A stretch of 37,947 bases of DNA from Smittium mucronatum. Lineage: Eukaryota; Kickxellomycota; Harpellomycetes; Harpellales; Legeriomycetaceae. The position numbers and the translations under genes were made by a program. Position 1 is the stretch's first letter; each line of letters begins with the position of its first letter. The stretch covers positions 1 through 37,947 of the forward strand of contig LSSL01000425.1 in the NCBI GenBank assembly GCA_001953115.1, given 5' to 3'. The notes beneath the pieces are model-generated. The model made no database searches. It was not told the DNA's origin and saw nothing but the letters and a program-made list of their open reading frames with translations. Below are positions 11,201 to 22,382 of the stretch, one piece after another.

Positions 11201-11723
11201 TTTTATAAAAGTAATTTTCACTGAAAGGTATATATATATATTTAAAAAAAAGTGTGGGTTGGAAAGGAGGTAAAAAGAAGGAAGAGGAGATGGAAAAGAA
11301 GCTTTTCAAATTGTAAGAGTCCCAACGGTTCTAGGAAAATACTAGGGATATAATTTTATTCTGACTAAGGTATATTTCAAACGGAGGAGGAATGAAAGGA
11401 TAAGAAAACTAATTGAAAAGCTTGCATTCCAAAAAGTGGGAATGCGAGCTGTTTATAAAGGATAAGAGGTAAATTGCTAATAGATAATATGAAACTTTAA
11501 TCAAGGGGTAATGTGCGTAATCAATAATGATTGGATCATTACAATGACGAATGAACTTAACTTTTTATCCTAATAAATATGTAAAATGCAACTTAAAAAC
11601 TTAATATCAAGATGGAAGTTAGTGTAAATATGAAATGACTTGTACCGTGTAAATTTCTTAATTTTATTTAAATTTTTAAATATGGTTTAGGTAATCTAAA
11701 AAAATAATAAACTAAAGTTATTT

Positions 11724-13265
11724 TTAAAATATTTTCAAAGTGGTGTTTTTTTTAGCTTTTTTTGGTCTTCCAACCTTTTTCACGTCATGAAGAAGGGTTA
11801 TATCTACTATTCCTGTGATTTTTTTCATTTCTAGGAATGTGTATGTGTGTATGCATTTCTTTATTTTCAATAATTGCTCACATGAACAGTATATGTATTT
11901 CAAGCTGAAAATCTTAGAGCATACGTAAACAAATTTTTATTCAAAAAAAAACTTAGTCATGGTGTTAATCCTTACCCAATTTAGTCTTTCATACGTTAAA
12001 CGTATTATTCCTTTTATAAAAGATCTAATTTTCTTTCTTCAATTAAATAAACGTCAATGCCTCCATTTTTACAAATTAATGAAAATTCTATGGCCGCTTT
12101 TTTAATTGTAATTATTTCGTTGTAAAATTATTTTGAAGAATCCGGCTTATTAAAACTAGTATAATTCTGCAAAATAGTCACTGAAATAGTCAAAAAATCC
12201 AGTATGTTTAGTTTTTTCCATTTTTTATATCTATCTTGAACGTTCTATTGACCCTTTCAAAACAGGCGTTTGTTGAAGGGGGAAATATGCTGTATCCCTC
12301 ATACCATCTGTAATTTTTATGGAAATAAAATTCATCTTTTTTTATTATCACATTAATTAACTCGATGAAATTGATCCAATATTATAAGAAAATTTGCTTT
12401 GATCTTTCAAAAATTTTAATATTTTTTGAAAGTTGTATTTTATTTAAATCCAGGTAAACTTTATTTATGAACACTGGACTGATTCATTTTAGATTTTTCA
12501 AAATATTTTTGAATATTTGGAGCCAAAAATAAACTCTTAGTTCTATATTGAAAATTTTCAACCGCATTTAAAATTTGCTGAGCAGAATCTGCAATAATTG
12601 TTCCTATATTCCAGATTAGAACTATTTTCTTTAGTTCAATTTCAAGAGTGCTCAGTATCCAGGAATATGAATCTTCATTATCACTGCTTACTAATTCTAT
12701 TGATACCGGACAGAAAGATAGTTTATTATCTGAAATTCCAGAGATTATAGTAGGGTAGTTACCATCAATCAACTTAAATGTTGAATCCAAGTGCATATTC
12801 TCAGCCTCTGAAAGCATTTTTATTGAGCCTGCTGAGGTAAACAAAACCCTTAAATCTCATTTATCGGATAAATAGGATGCCACATAAGGTTCTACAGAAA
12901 AATAAATCAGTTTTAAAAACTCAAACATATTAGTGAAATCATCCAGAGTTGTTTTGTTATATTTTTTCTCATTTTTTGATTTGTTTCTGAAAACGTTATA
13001 TTTTTTATCCATTTCAAATACCATTCCATTATTTCTTAAAATGCTGTAAATATTACCAGATTTATGTCCAATATTCTTAATTTTCAGAATTTAGCTCTTT
13101 ATATCATTATTTTTCTTTCTAATAAATTCATAGGAATGTGAACCCTTCTAATAAGTTAGATTTTTTTCATGAAAAATTTCCATAGCTTTAACATGGCAGG
13201 ACATTTAAAGTCTTTAAAAATTTTGCAATAGAATACCGAATACTTTTAATTTTTAAAAGTTCTTT
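11724..13265 (-). pseudogene. MULE transposase pseudogene 1
   Basis: On the minus strand the parts of a MULE transposase occur in the expected order. There is a zinc-finger-like start (FKCPAMLKAMEIFHEKN, then GSH), a linker ending SGNIYSILRNNGMVFEM, and the DDE domain opening HLDSTFKLIDGNYPTIISG with its first catalytic Asp. IIADSAQQILNAVENF holds the second Asp region, followed by RWYEGYSIFPPSTNACFERV then NRTFKID, and a basic tail KKVGRPKKAKK ending at a TAA at 11724-11726. WYEG-PSTN-E-N-K and a GRPKK tail are characteristic of MULE transposases. Stops and frameshifts lie before and after the 12461-12844 segment, so the gene is dead. It probably mobilised MULE 1. Confidence 0.82.
12461..12844 (-). 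pseudogene. MULE transposase 1, DDE core open segment
   Basis: This is the best preserved 127 codons: HLDSTFKLIDG (first Asp), then YSWILSTLEIELKK and ADSAQQILNAVENF (second Asp). The Met at its start is internal; upstream the frame continues YLSDK, a TGA, DLRVLFTSAGS. The end (NQSSVHK, stop) falls before the WYEG block. Confidence 0.75.
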
Positions 13266-13559
13266 GAATATCGTTTCTTCATGAAATTTAAATATTCCGA
13301 GTATTCTGGATAATCCGAATCAACCCGGTTATTTATGGTTAGGGTATTTTTAAGTGAAATTATTATTTAAAATTTAAGATTCAAATCCTTTCCCTTAATT
13401 TTTTAAAAAAAGAGTATATAGTTTATAAAAATATCTTCTAGGTTAAAGGGCGTTTTTTTTCGTGGTATAAATTTTAGTACATTATTATAAAAAATCTCGG
13501 AAAAAAATTAGGAGGTCTATTGAAAATGAGGAATTTTAAGGTTTTGTATTCATTGGTTG

Positions 13560-13720
13560 TATTTTTTTTTCAAAATTATGGATTTTTATTGATAAATACC
13601 ACAATTTGAGCGATTTATTCTAAATTGATACAATTGAACACAATTTAATTTATATTTAATCTATTAGACTGATTTTTACAAAATTTGATACAATTTCCCA
13701 CAAACCGAACTATATATAAA
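13560..13720. repeat. MULE 1 right terminal inverted repeat
   Basis: Inverted relative to 10275-10440. Its minus-strand reading contains TATCAAATTTTG, AAAATCAGTC and TCAATTGTATCAATTT. Similarity is patchy, as expected for an old element. Confidence 0.6.
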
Positions 13721-16074
13721 ATTTTGTCTTTATTTTGTCTTAAATTGAATAAATGTATCATGAAATTTAAATAAAACAGTTATTTGATCGAGTAATTGAT
13801 ATAATTTTTTCATAACACATTAATAAGTAATCAAAAGTTTTTTTTTACTGAGTTAAGGCTTTTAATACTGAAAATCAAAATATACAGTCAAAAAATCTTG
13901 AGATAAGAAGCCCTAGAAGTTTTTTTTCAAGCGGATTTTTGTTGTTTTTCTAAAACGAAATAAAATTGAATTATTATTCTTTAAATAAAAGCAACTAATA
14001 TTGTTTTATAGAATTCAGTAAATATAAGGTTTCAGGACTATTTTTACACTACCAGTTGACATACTGGTCATTTAGTACACTTTTTGGCCAATTAATATAA
14101 AGTATTAAAATTTAATTTTTTTCATGAATAAGTTTAAAAGATACACAAATATCATTTTTCAAGAGCGCTTTAATATTGCAAAATTATAGGAAGAGAAAGT
14201 AGATGGAATGGTAGCATGAAAACAATCATGGCACCAATTAAACATACATTTCCTCAAAATCTTCCATTCTTTAAATCAGAGGTTTATAAAGTAAATAAAT
14301 TAATGATAATTGTATTTTTTAATGTTGATTATATTAACTAATTAACATTTAATGAATAAATTCATTGATTTGTCATTATTTATTAGAGAAATTATCATAA
14401 TAGTGCTATTAATGATGTCGCTCATGCATTAAAATTTTTTTGTTAAGTTTTTTTCATAAAACTCAAGAAAAAAATTTTTTTTTACCTATTTGTGAATAAC
14501 ATTCATATTAATCTATCACTTATTTATAATTTTTTTTTTTTTTTTTTTTATATGTTGCTAGAGATAAATTATAACCCCGTGAAATTGTTTAAATGGTAAA
14601 AGGTTATTTATTTACCTTAATTGGTTCCAAACAAATTTTTTAAACCTTAATGAAAATCTTGATTTCGAAATAGAAAATGTTTTTTCAAAATGTGCAATGT
14701 TTTTTTATAATATTTTTTTGCTGTTTTCCTCGAATGATCTCTAATTTCTAAAAACAAGTGCTTAAAACGGGGGATTGCGTTAAAGGCTGGACTTTTTTTC
14801 ATGTGCAAAACATTGGATAAAATTTCATTTAATCTTTAACTAAAAATAATAATGGATACGTATTAGAGATTAATTTTGAGAGCAGAAGCTTATCCATTAA
14901 ACTTTTTCACTTTCTTAATATGGAAAAATTGTGCTAATATGGCATAAATTTATTGAAAAATAAAAGCATTAATTCAATAATAAATCTTCTTATTCTATAA
15001 ATTTATTAAAATTATTTGGGCTAGTATGTTTATTCACCTTTATTTTTTTTTTCTGTTATAAATTGTCTATTCACGTATTATTCAAACTAAAAAAGGTTAA
15101 TACTATAAATATTTTCATATATTTTAATCACATAGTTTTATTTTGTTTTAACAACAGGGGAGAATTTTTAAATTTAAGTCAAAATTAACCAATAAACATT
15201 ATATTAGTAACATTTATTATATCAAATTAAATAAGTTGTAAAAATTTAACACAAAATCTCTGATCTTTAGGAGTTTCTCATACAAAAACTGTCGAATTAA
15301 CGAAATTTTAATTGTTTTATATATACACCAACTGAAGTAATTGTTCAACAGCCATAATAAGTTTTTTTATTAATGGAAGGTTCTATTGACTAAAAAAGTA
15401 TATTTTAAAAAAAATTGTATGTATTAAGAAATTTATAATGTATTTATATATATAATGAGTTTTATTTGAAAGTTAAATTTCATTTCTTAACAGAAAATAT
15501 ATTTAGTAATCAAATAAGATATTATAAAATAGGGGGTTTTATTTTTTTATAACAGTTTTTTTAACGAAATAAAATATGTGTAAAAAAAAACAAAAAAAAC
15601 TAGGGATTAGAAATTTGACCATTTAATTTTTTTAATTTTCTGGCCAAATCTTTAATAATGAGTTATTAAGATAATTTTTCTGTTTGTCTTTAACTACAAA
15701 TGGTGGGGAAAATGAGAATATGAAGCTGGAAATTTTACTTGAAATCGCATTAATTAATAACAGGAAATTTTCAAATAAGGGCATCCTATTTGTAAAAAAA
15801 ATCACTATTTTCATTAAAAATTCCTTTTAACGAATAAGCGCGACGTTTAAAATGAAAATATGCTACTTATAGAAAATACTTACAAATTTTATTTTAATTG
15901 GAGGCTTTTAAATTATAATATATAATTGAAATAATTTCTATATTAATATCTTTGATAATTGTCAACTAGTTATAATAATAGTTTAGAATAAATTTGATAG
16001 ATTTAGCCACTTTTAGTAAAAAAATCGAATTTGAGAATTTCTATTATCTATCTTTTATTAAGATGTTTTTCAAA
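13721..16074. other. AT-rich intergenic stretch
   Basis: No supported gene. It contains a homopolymer tract of about 20 T near 14530-14550 and a short perfect inverted repeat, ACCAGT-TGACAT-ACTGGT, near 14051. The minus-strand open frame 15632-15814 shows no recognisable feature. Confidence 0.4.
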
Positions 16075-16345
16075 AGGTTGATAATCCATTTTGAAAAAAA
16101 CGCTTCGTATTGAAAAATGTGTACTTCAATTAAACCGCTATATTGAGATGAATATCCATTATCGAAAAAACTCAATTTGCAGAAAATAAACCTGAAATCT
16201 TAGTATAAATGCCATTTAACATTATATCCAGTGGATTATCAGTATACCTTATTATTTTATTCTAGCATGCTTTTTTTGATAAAAAAGTTTTAGTTGGAAG
16301 AAAATCCACTTTATTTAAATAAAACAGCTTATTGCACTGGTCACC
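16075..16345 (-). pseudogene. Decayed gene of unknown family, copy 2 (inverted)
   Basis: Reverse-strand homologue of 5571-5840. It reads GDQCNKLFYLNKVDFLPT then KTFLSKKAC, and after a frame change IIRYTDNPLDIMLNGIYTKI and S. Differences from copy 1 fall largely at positions that keep similar residues, which supports descent from a coding ancestor. Similarity fades on both sides. Upstream (16345-16510, minus) a frame of about 50 codons (GYIGWEVLIIMLGVCFTRC...) is open but has no counterpart in copy 1. Confidence 0.5.
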
Positions 16346-16852
16346 TATTGATCTTTAATAATTTTAGATACATTCTTATTTTATCTTGGCATTTTTTCAG
16401 TATTGAAATTAGACAAATAGCTATATTTTTAAAGGCGCAGCGAGTAAAACAAACACCCAGCATAATAATTAAAACTTCCCAGCCAATATATCCTCATAAA
16501 TCGTTGAAATTGTTTTGTTTAATTTATCGATTCATAATTTAGTTTTGGTTGGAAAATACATCAATTATCGATACCATCTGGGCAAATAAAATTCGTTTAT
16601 TTAGTTTCCATAAAATTATTTATCCTAAAAGAAAAATTGTGGTATACCACCACCCCCCCCCCTTTATTTTTATTACAGAAACTCATGCAAGTTAAGTTTA
16701 AAATTACAGATGAAGAAAAAGACATAAAGATATATTGATAATTTAACTCTAAAAGGTTTTTACTAAACTGAAAAGAACTACTTTGTTGAAAAAATATAAA
16801 ATCTTTCACCTATATTTTACGCAGTAAAGAGTTAATTTAAAGGTTAGCAGAT
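16346..16852. other. AT-rich stretch with a C homopolymer
   Basis: No supported gene apart from the possible upstream frame noted for the neighbouring relic. A run of 10 C preceded by ACCACCA-like sequence lies at 16653-16662, striking in this AT-rich setting. Confidence 0.4.
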
Positions 16853-17369
16853 TATTTTCGACTAAAATGATTTTGATTCAGCTAATATATGATAAAATAA
16901 ACTAAAGCGAATCGAAATTTATTATATTAAATCAGAATCGACTATTTTTAAAAATTTGCTAGGTCAAATCGACTAAATATACCCGGTAAAAACCCATTTT
17001 CATATAATTAACCAAGATAAAAATGTTTATTAATTTATTTTACAATTTGTAAATTGCATTTAAATTCTTCTAGCTGTTGCAGGCTATTATTTATTGGTAA
17101 ATTCAATAAAATATTCTCAAAGTAATTCTGTAAATTTTTTTAAAGCATTATAATTTCGTTAAGTTTTAGAAATCATTATGAATCTATTTAGATAAAAGAA
17201 AATATAGGGATATGTATGGCTCGTGGGATGAACCAAGTTTTCTAACTATAAAAAATGACCAATCGAAACACTTCTGATATTATAAGTAAGTCAAATAAGT
17301 CATTATTCATAAAGGTATTTGTATTTATATATTATTTAGAGCTAAAATTTTATTCGGATAATAATTCTA

Positions 17370-17690
17370 ACTATGTCATATGTGATATTAACCTATTAGT
17401 AAATGTTATATGTGCTTTATGATGTGTTTTGTGTGTAACTCTATGATTTATGTGTATCATAATGTATTTAATGTACTTTTTTATGTATGCATATTGTGTG
17501 TAAATTATATTTTATGTGTATTATACTGTATTTAATTTTATGTATTATACTTATTATGTTGTGTATAATATTGAGTATGTGTTATTTTGTATTGGGTGAA
17601 CAGTGATTTTGTGTAGTATAAGGTTTAAGTTGAGTATTATATTGTTTATAGTATAGTGTATGGGATTTTTAAGATGTGTAGTATCTTAGG
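17370..17690. repeat. TG-rich, strand-asymmetric degenerate repeat tract
   Basis: The plus strand is almost free of C and full of TATGTGTATTAT- and TTGTGTG-like words repeated about every 10-30 bases (for example TTTATGTGTATCATAATGTA and TTTATGTGTATTATACTGTA). It has no coding frame. The skew suggests an old expanded simple repeat. Confidence 0.6.
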
Positions 17691-18525
17691 CTTTGAATTG
17701 TACTGTCATTTATCCGTAATCTGTTTTTTATAGAAAGAATATTATAGTATGCTGATTGTAGTCTCATTGTGCATTCTATACTATTTTATGTGTTCTTAAC
17801 TGTTTACTTTATTCATCTCCGATTTTTATTAAAAATCAGGAACTTGCACTACTCTTAATATGAAGATTATTATTCTATGACTAAATATTTACGCATTAAT
17901 TTGAATATTCTCATCAGCCTTAATCTTTTGATAAAATATCCGATAAATCAATCCTAATGTTATTGCATCATTAATTAATATTTTTGATGATTCATTTATG
18001 AATATAACACTAGTTTTAATAATATAAATACTATTTAGCTGAAATTGAAAATTTTTTTCCTAAATTTGCTTTTTTATATCATTCAAATAGTTATACTTAG
18101 CTTATAATATATTTATTTATTTTATTTTTATAATAATATCGTCATTTTTTTGGTTAAAAAAAACCATGTAGAGATTGGAATAGTATTTTTTGTGTATAAG
18201 AGTAAAATAATAACTTTAATTAGATCATATTTTTTCCTATTTGACACTTTTCAATTGTACCTAAATAATGCTTAATTATGATTCCATATATTTTCATATA
18301 TGTTCAGTACGCATAAAACTCTATCTTCCCAATAATTTCTGCAAAGAAATTTTATCATAATTTTGAATTTTTCATTTTAAAAATAATAAATAGTAATTCA
18401 GTTTGCTTTTTGAATATGTTTAAATTTACTATGAAAACTTCAAAAGTGAAAATAATCGATTTTAATATGTGAAATTAGTAAATTGAACTTAAAAAAACAT
18501 GCAAAGTAGTGTATATTGATAGCTT

Positions 18526-18588
18526 TAGTCGATTTCGTTTCAAATTAGCCGATTTTATTACAAATTGGTCGATTTCATTTTATTTTAG
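18526..18588. repeat. 20-bp tandem repeat, three units
   Basis: The units are TAGTCGATTTCGTTTCAAAT, TAGCCGATTTTATTACAAAT and TGGTCGATTTCATTTTATTT, followed by a partial TAGTAGTTGAAAT. Confidence 0.75.
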
Positions 18589-18600
18589 TAGTTGAAATAT

Positions 18601-19321
18601 TTTTATCCTAAAAAATATATGGTCGTTTATTGGAACATCAAATGAATGAATGAAGTTAAAAAAAACTTACCAATTAAGCCTATTAATAATTTTTTTGACG
18701 AATTTTCTCGAAATTCACATACAGAAGTTACTGGTAAAAAATAGATCATGTTCATGTTTTCCATGTTTCACTTATTTTTTCCAGCTTTTGTAAAAAAAAT
18801 ACATTTAACCAATCTTTAATAAAACTATTTGGAAGATTCTCTTAGAGTTTGGAAACTTTCCTAGTAAGTTTTTAATATTTACTTAATTTGGAAATATTGT
18901 ACTAAGGTCTGATATTAATTTATTAGATAATTCAAAATATGAATTTTAGAGGCCAATTTTCTACTTATAAAATGTTGTAATTTATCAGTCAGAATGTTTT
19001 TCTATTTTTATTGGACCGATTTTAAATAAATTCGAGTGTAGCCAATAGATTTACAGGTAAAAAAAAGTCTGTTATTCGAAAGAATCTCCCATTTATTTAT
19101 AAAAATTAGAAGAAATCAGTTAAATTATCAACTAAACAGACCTTAATTCAGTATTATGTAAGCTTTATAAAATTTGCTTCAGAATGATCATTATTTGCAT
19201 TGTTGGAAATAATTTTTACATATAATCTATTTTTTTTTTAAAGGGAATTTATTATTAATATTCAAATACTAGAAAAAGCTAAAGTAAAAATACAATAAAA
19301 GGAAAAAATAATCAATTTTCA
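18601..19321. other. AT-rich stretch without a gene
   Basis: No frame or repeat was recognised before the R1 core relic. Confidence 0.4.
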
Positions 19322-19372
19322 TCCACTCCCATCTGTCGCTCTAGCGGCTCCGTACCCGCTGGGAATTGGTTC
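19322..19372 (-). repeat. R1 family core relic
   Basis: On the minus strand it reads TTGAACCAATTCCCAGCGGG then TACGGAGCCGCTAGAGCGAC. The R1 copy at 29695-29740 reads TTGAACCCTTTTCCCGTAGG then TACACAGCCGGAAGTCCGGC. The hairpin of R1 (GCCGG-loop-CCGGC) is replaced here by CGCT-AG-AGCG, so pairing is kept while the bases differ. It is much less AT-rich than its flanks and lies 57 bases outside the left end of the 19430-21568 element. Confidence 0.55.
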
Positions 19373-19429
19373 AAGATTTACATATAATCTAAAAATAATA
19401 AAAAAACTATAAAAAGCATAATTAAAAAA

Positions 19430-19804
19430 GATTATTAGCAAAAATAGACAGGTTTTTGAAAATAATTGCAAAAATAGGCAGATTTTAAAATATTTGCCAA
19501 ACTAAACGGGGTTTTAATTTGATTTTCACTTTTAGCGAATGGATCCACTGATTAAAATCACTGTTGATTTATGAACAATATAGCAAATAGATGGATCCAA
19601 TCTGCTCTATATGCATTTAACTGGCTATTATTATCGAAGTCGGAGAAATATCATAATGTCCCTAGTTTAAATTAAAATTTAGCTCAGTTTATGAAGATTG
19701 GTATCACTGTATGATATATAGATAGAAAATAGTGATTTGGGATTTTTTTTTCTTATAAAGAAACTTGATTAGATTAAGTTAAGCAAGATTACTGTCAAAA
19801 AAAA
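19430..19804. repeat. Left terminal inverted repeat of the 19430-21568 element
   Basis: The outer 80 bases contain about 30-bp subrepeats beginning AGCAAAAATAGACAGG, TTGCAAAAATAGGCAGA and TTGCCAAACTAAACGGG, each followed by a T-rich/AAAATA block. The inner end is AAGCAAGATTACTGTCAAAA. Confidence 0.92.
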
Positions 19805-21195
19805 TTTCAGTTTTGAATATGATATTTAATAATGAGTTAAATAGTTTTGGAATTTCGATTCTCATTATTTAAGTATACGACTTGAACCTTGATTCTAAAC
19901 ATAAACAAATTATAATCTGTTTTGATACAATTTATGTCTAGAAACAGCAACAGTAAAAAGAAATATTTCGATTTCATTATGGTTAAGTCGTTAAATAAAT
20001 TTGATTCATTTTCCTAGATTAGATACTTTAACTATAATTGATACAACCAGATTATATTTTTTTACACAAATTTATAAGGTTTATTTTTGAAGAATTTTTT
20101 TTTGTAACAAATCTATTAATGCGTCAGTTAGTATAATCATTTAAATAAAATTGGGGATTTATCTGAACAGCCAGTACTTAATATGAATTAGGGAAATATC
20201 AACATATCAAGATAACTAAGACTCTAATCTATTATTCTACCATCTCCTACATTCTAAGTTGTAGATTTGATAAAAAATGTACGCTCAAGGCTTAAAAATA
20301 CTAAATATAGAGACTCAGTACCCTTTCTGGTGTGTTTTGATTTCTTTTTTTTATTAAAATGCACTCTTGTATATATAAATGGCATTCAAATTTAAAATTT
20401 AGTGTATGAAACCATATTACCAAACCATAGATTTATGTTCGAATTTTACCAATATTAGTTATAATGCGAATAAATTATGGCTTGGATTTGAATTTATAGG
20501 CATTAATGGTTTTCGTCTTAAGGCGATTAGGGATTGTTTATATTATCTTAACAATTCGCTTCATTAAGATCGATTTGCTTTAAAAGATAGTAAAGTTGTT
20601 GAGGATTTTTCTGATTGTTTTTATCAAACGTTGTATAGAAGATAAATAATAGCAATTAAAACTATCTATATAAGAAAAAATTTCAAAAAGTGTGGTATTA
20701 TTTCATTATATTTTGGTTGTAGATTTAATGATAGCTTTAACGATAAACACATATTTTTTTTTCAAAAGGGTGTTTTCAGAGCATTAGAAATATTTATATA
20801 GAATAAAATTTATAAAAGTGTCCTTTTTTATTAAATGGACTAATCTTCCATCTCAAGACATTTTTTTAAAAATAACATGCATAAAGTTTCCTGCAAATAA
20901 TATTCTTTACATCCACATTCACTGCTAACAAGAATAAGAGTGCGTGGAATTATAATAAAAACCATAAATATTGTAAACTGTTTAAATTGTTCAATACATT
21001 GAAGCTAATTTGGTAGTTTAATCGCTTTAAAAGTGATTACAAGTTAATATTGTAATCATAATTTTTTTTTGGTTCGGATTTCACTATTTTTTTACCAATC
21101 TAAAATCTATTAAAATGGCTGATTTTAAATATATGGTCCTCAATAAATTGGATAGCTTTTTATTTGGATAGGTGTATTTCTGAGTATATTGAATG

Positions 21196-21568
21196 TTTTT
21201 TTGACAGTAATCTTGCTTAAAATTAATCTAATCAAGTTTATTTATAAGAAAAAAAAATCCCAAATCACTATTTTCTATCTATATCATACAGTGATACCAA
21301 TCTTCATAAACTAAGCTAAATTTTAATTTAAACTAGGGATATTATGATATTTCTCCGACTTCGATAATAATAGCCAGTTAAATGCATATAGAGCAGATTG
21401 GATCCATCTATTTGCTATATTGTTCATAAATCAACGGTAATTTTAATCAGTGGATCCATTCGCCAAAAGTGAAAATCAAATTAAAACCCCGTTTAGTTTA
21501 GCAAATATTTTAAAATCTGTCTATTTTTGCAATTATTTTCAAAAACCTGTCTATTTTTGCTAATAATC
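21196..21568. repeat. Right terminal inverted repeat of the 19430-21568 element
   Basis: Reverse complement of the left arm, with scattered substitutions and single-base indels. It ends CTGTCTATTTTTGCTAATAA then TC at 21568. Confidence 0.92.
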
Positions 21569-21786
21569 CTTAAAAAAATCGTATCATCAATCTTACCTAT
21601 AAATAAAAACAGCCAAATTATTATCTTGGAAAAAGTTAAATGAGCTTAATATGAATTTATTGATTTAGGAAAAAAGAAAATCGATCTTATTCTATAAAAA
21701 TCGCAGTTGTGTGCATAAATTTGAAGTTCATTTATTAATGGTGATTTTCAATGTACAAGACTCTATTTATTTGGTTAGATATTCTG

Positions 21787-22304
21787 TTAATAATTTTTAT
21801 CATTAGCTCCAATGCGGTATAGATCTCCCAACCCCAATAAATCGATGTATTTTCCGTATTTTAGTTTAATTTCTGATATGGGAAAGTTACTGTCGTTTAC
21901 CATTAGATACAAAAAAATCTGGTAAATTTCAACTAAGTAAGCTATATGCCCCTCAAGATTCAATCTCACAATGCCCAAATCACTTAAGTAAATATTTTCA
22001 GCTTTTTAAAATAAAAAAAAGGACTTGTGTTTAAGTTTGGTGTCGATTTGGATTCATTGTTATATAAAATAAATTCCAACAATTATCTTATTATAAAATC
22101 TGTGTATTTTGTTATTTTTACTACTTTATCAAAAAAAAATTTGATGATTTTAAACCTTGGATTTCTAAAAAATGAAAGCAGGAAATTTTGCTCATTTATT
22201 ATTCCTGGAATATAAAATAGCCATATCGCAAACATACACTCATCCTGCTCAATCAATTGGTCAGAAAATTCTTCGAAAATACTGATGGAGTTTAAAATAA
22301 TCAA
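21787..22304 (-). pseudogene. Possible C-terminal region of ankyrin copy 2
   Basis: Two open pieces in succession (22304-22083: ISIFEEFSDQLIEQDECMFA then IWLFYIPGI; 21978-21787: MGIVRLNLEGHIAYLVEIYQ then IFLYLMVNDSN) are joined by frame-broken sequence reading LLEFILYNNESKSTPNLN. They follow the ankyrin array on the same strand. No domain was recognised, and copy 1 has no equivalent because it ends at the 22-bp array. Confidence 0.3.
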
Positions 22305-22382
22305 AAAAATATCATTATTGTCCGACTAATCTCTCAAATAATGATATAGGCGGCGCTTAAATAAATCAACTAGAATTTTAAC

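Larger units (their letters stand above)
10275..13720 (-). mobile_element. Mutator-like element (MULE) 1, decayed
   Basis: A MULE transposase pseudogene (minus) lies between two inverted arms. The left arm near 10275-10440 contains TATCAAATTGTGCCAAAATC followed by AGTCAGAT. The right arm (13560-13720), read on the minus strand, contains TATCAAATTTTGTAAAAATC followed by AGTCTAAT. Both arms then share a CAAATTGT repeat and an AATAAAAAT stretch further in. Long, repeat-rich terminal inverted repeats are usual for MULEs. No clean 9-bp target duplication was seen, so the outer edges are approximate. The element also contains the sequencing gap and an unrelated-looking ORF start at 11113-11200. Confidence 0.65.
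16853..18600. mobile_element. Candidate degraded element with subterminal repeats
   Basis: At 16853-16980 the motif (A)AATCGACTA recurs (TTCGACTAAAAT, AATCGACTATTT, AAATCGACTAAAT). At 18526-18588 the inverse motif TAGTCGATTT recurs in three 20-bp units. Inverted, repeat-bearing ends resemble the subterminal repeats of MULE 1 and of the 19430-21568 element. No transposase was recognised between them; the core is a TG-rich tract. The pairing of the two ends is inference. Confidence 0.3.
19430..21568. mobile_element. Non-autonomous long-TIR element, probably MULE-type
   Basis: Two inverted arms of about 375 bp (19430-19804 and 21196-21568) match almost base for base and flank 1.39 kb. The outer ends read GATTATTAGCAAAAATAGAC. 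The nine bases outside the left end (ATTAAAAAA, 19421-19429) and outside the right end (CTTAAAAAA, 21569-21577) agree at 8 of 9, a target-site-duplication candidate of the length typical for MULEs. Long TIRs plus a 9-bp duplication suggest a Mutator-like element. The interior shows no convincing transposase on either strand, so it would depend on an enzyme supplied elsewhere. High arm similarity makes it the youngest-looking element here. Confidence 0.88.

Noticed and set aside
19322..19400. tRNA or pol III B-box (GGTTCAAGA) near the R1 relic, and other GGTTCRA matches in the window
   Set aside because: None has a T-arm stem, correctly spaced A box or acceptor pairing.
20461..21199. HARBI1-like transposase trace on the minus strand inside the long-TIR element (NVDVKNII ... 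DGRLVH)
   Set aside because: Only one short stretch fits, with no supporting catalytic motifs up- or downstream.
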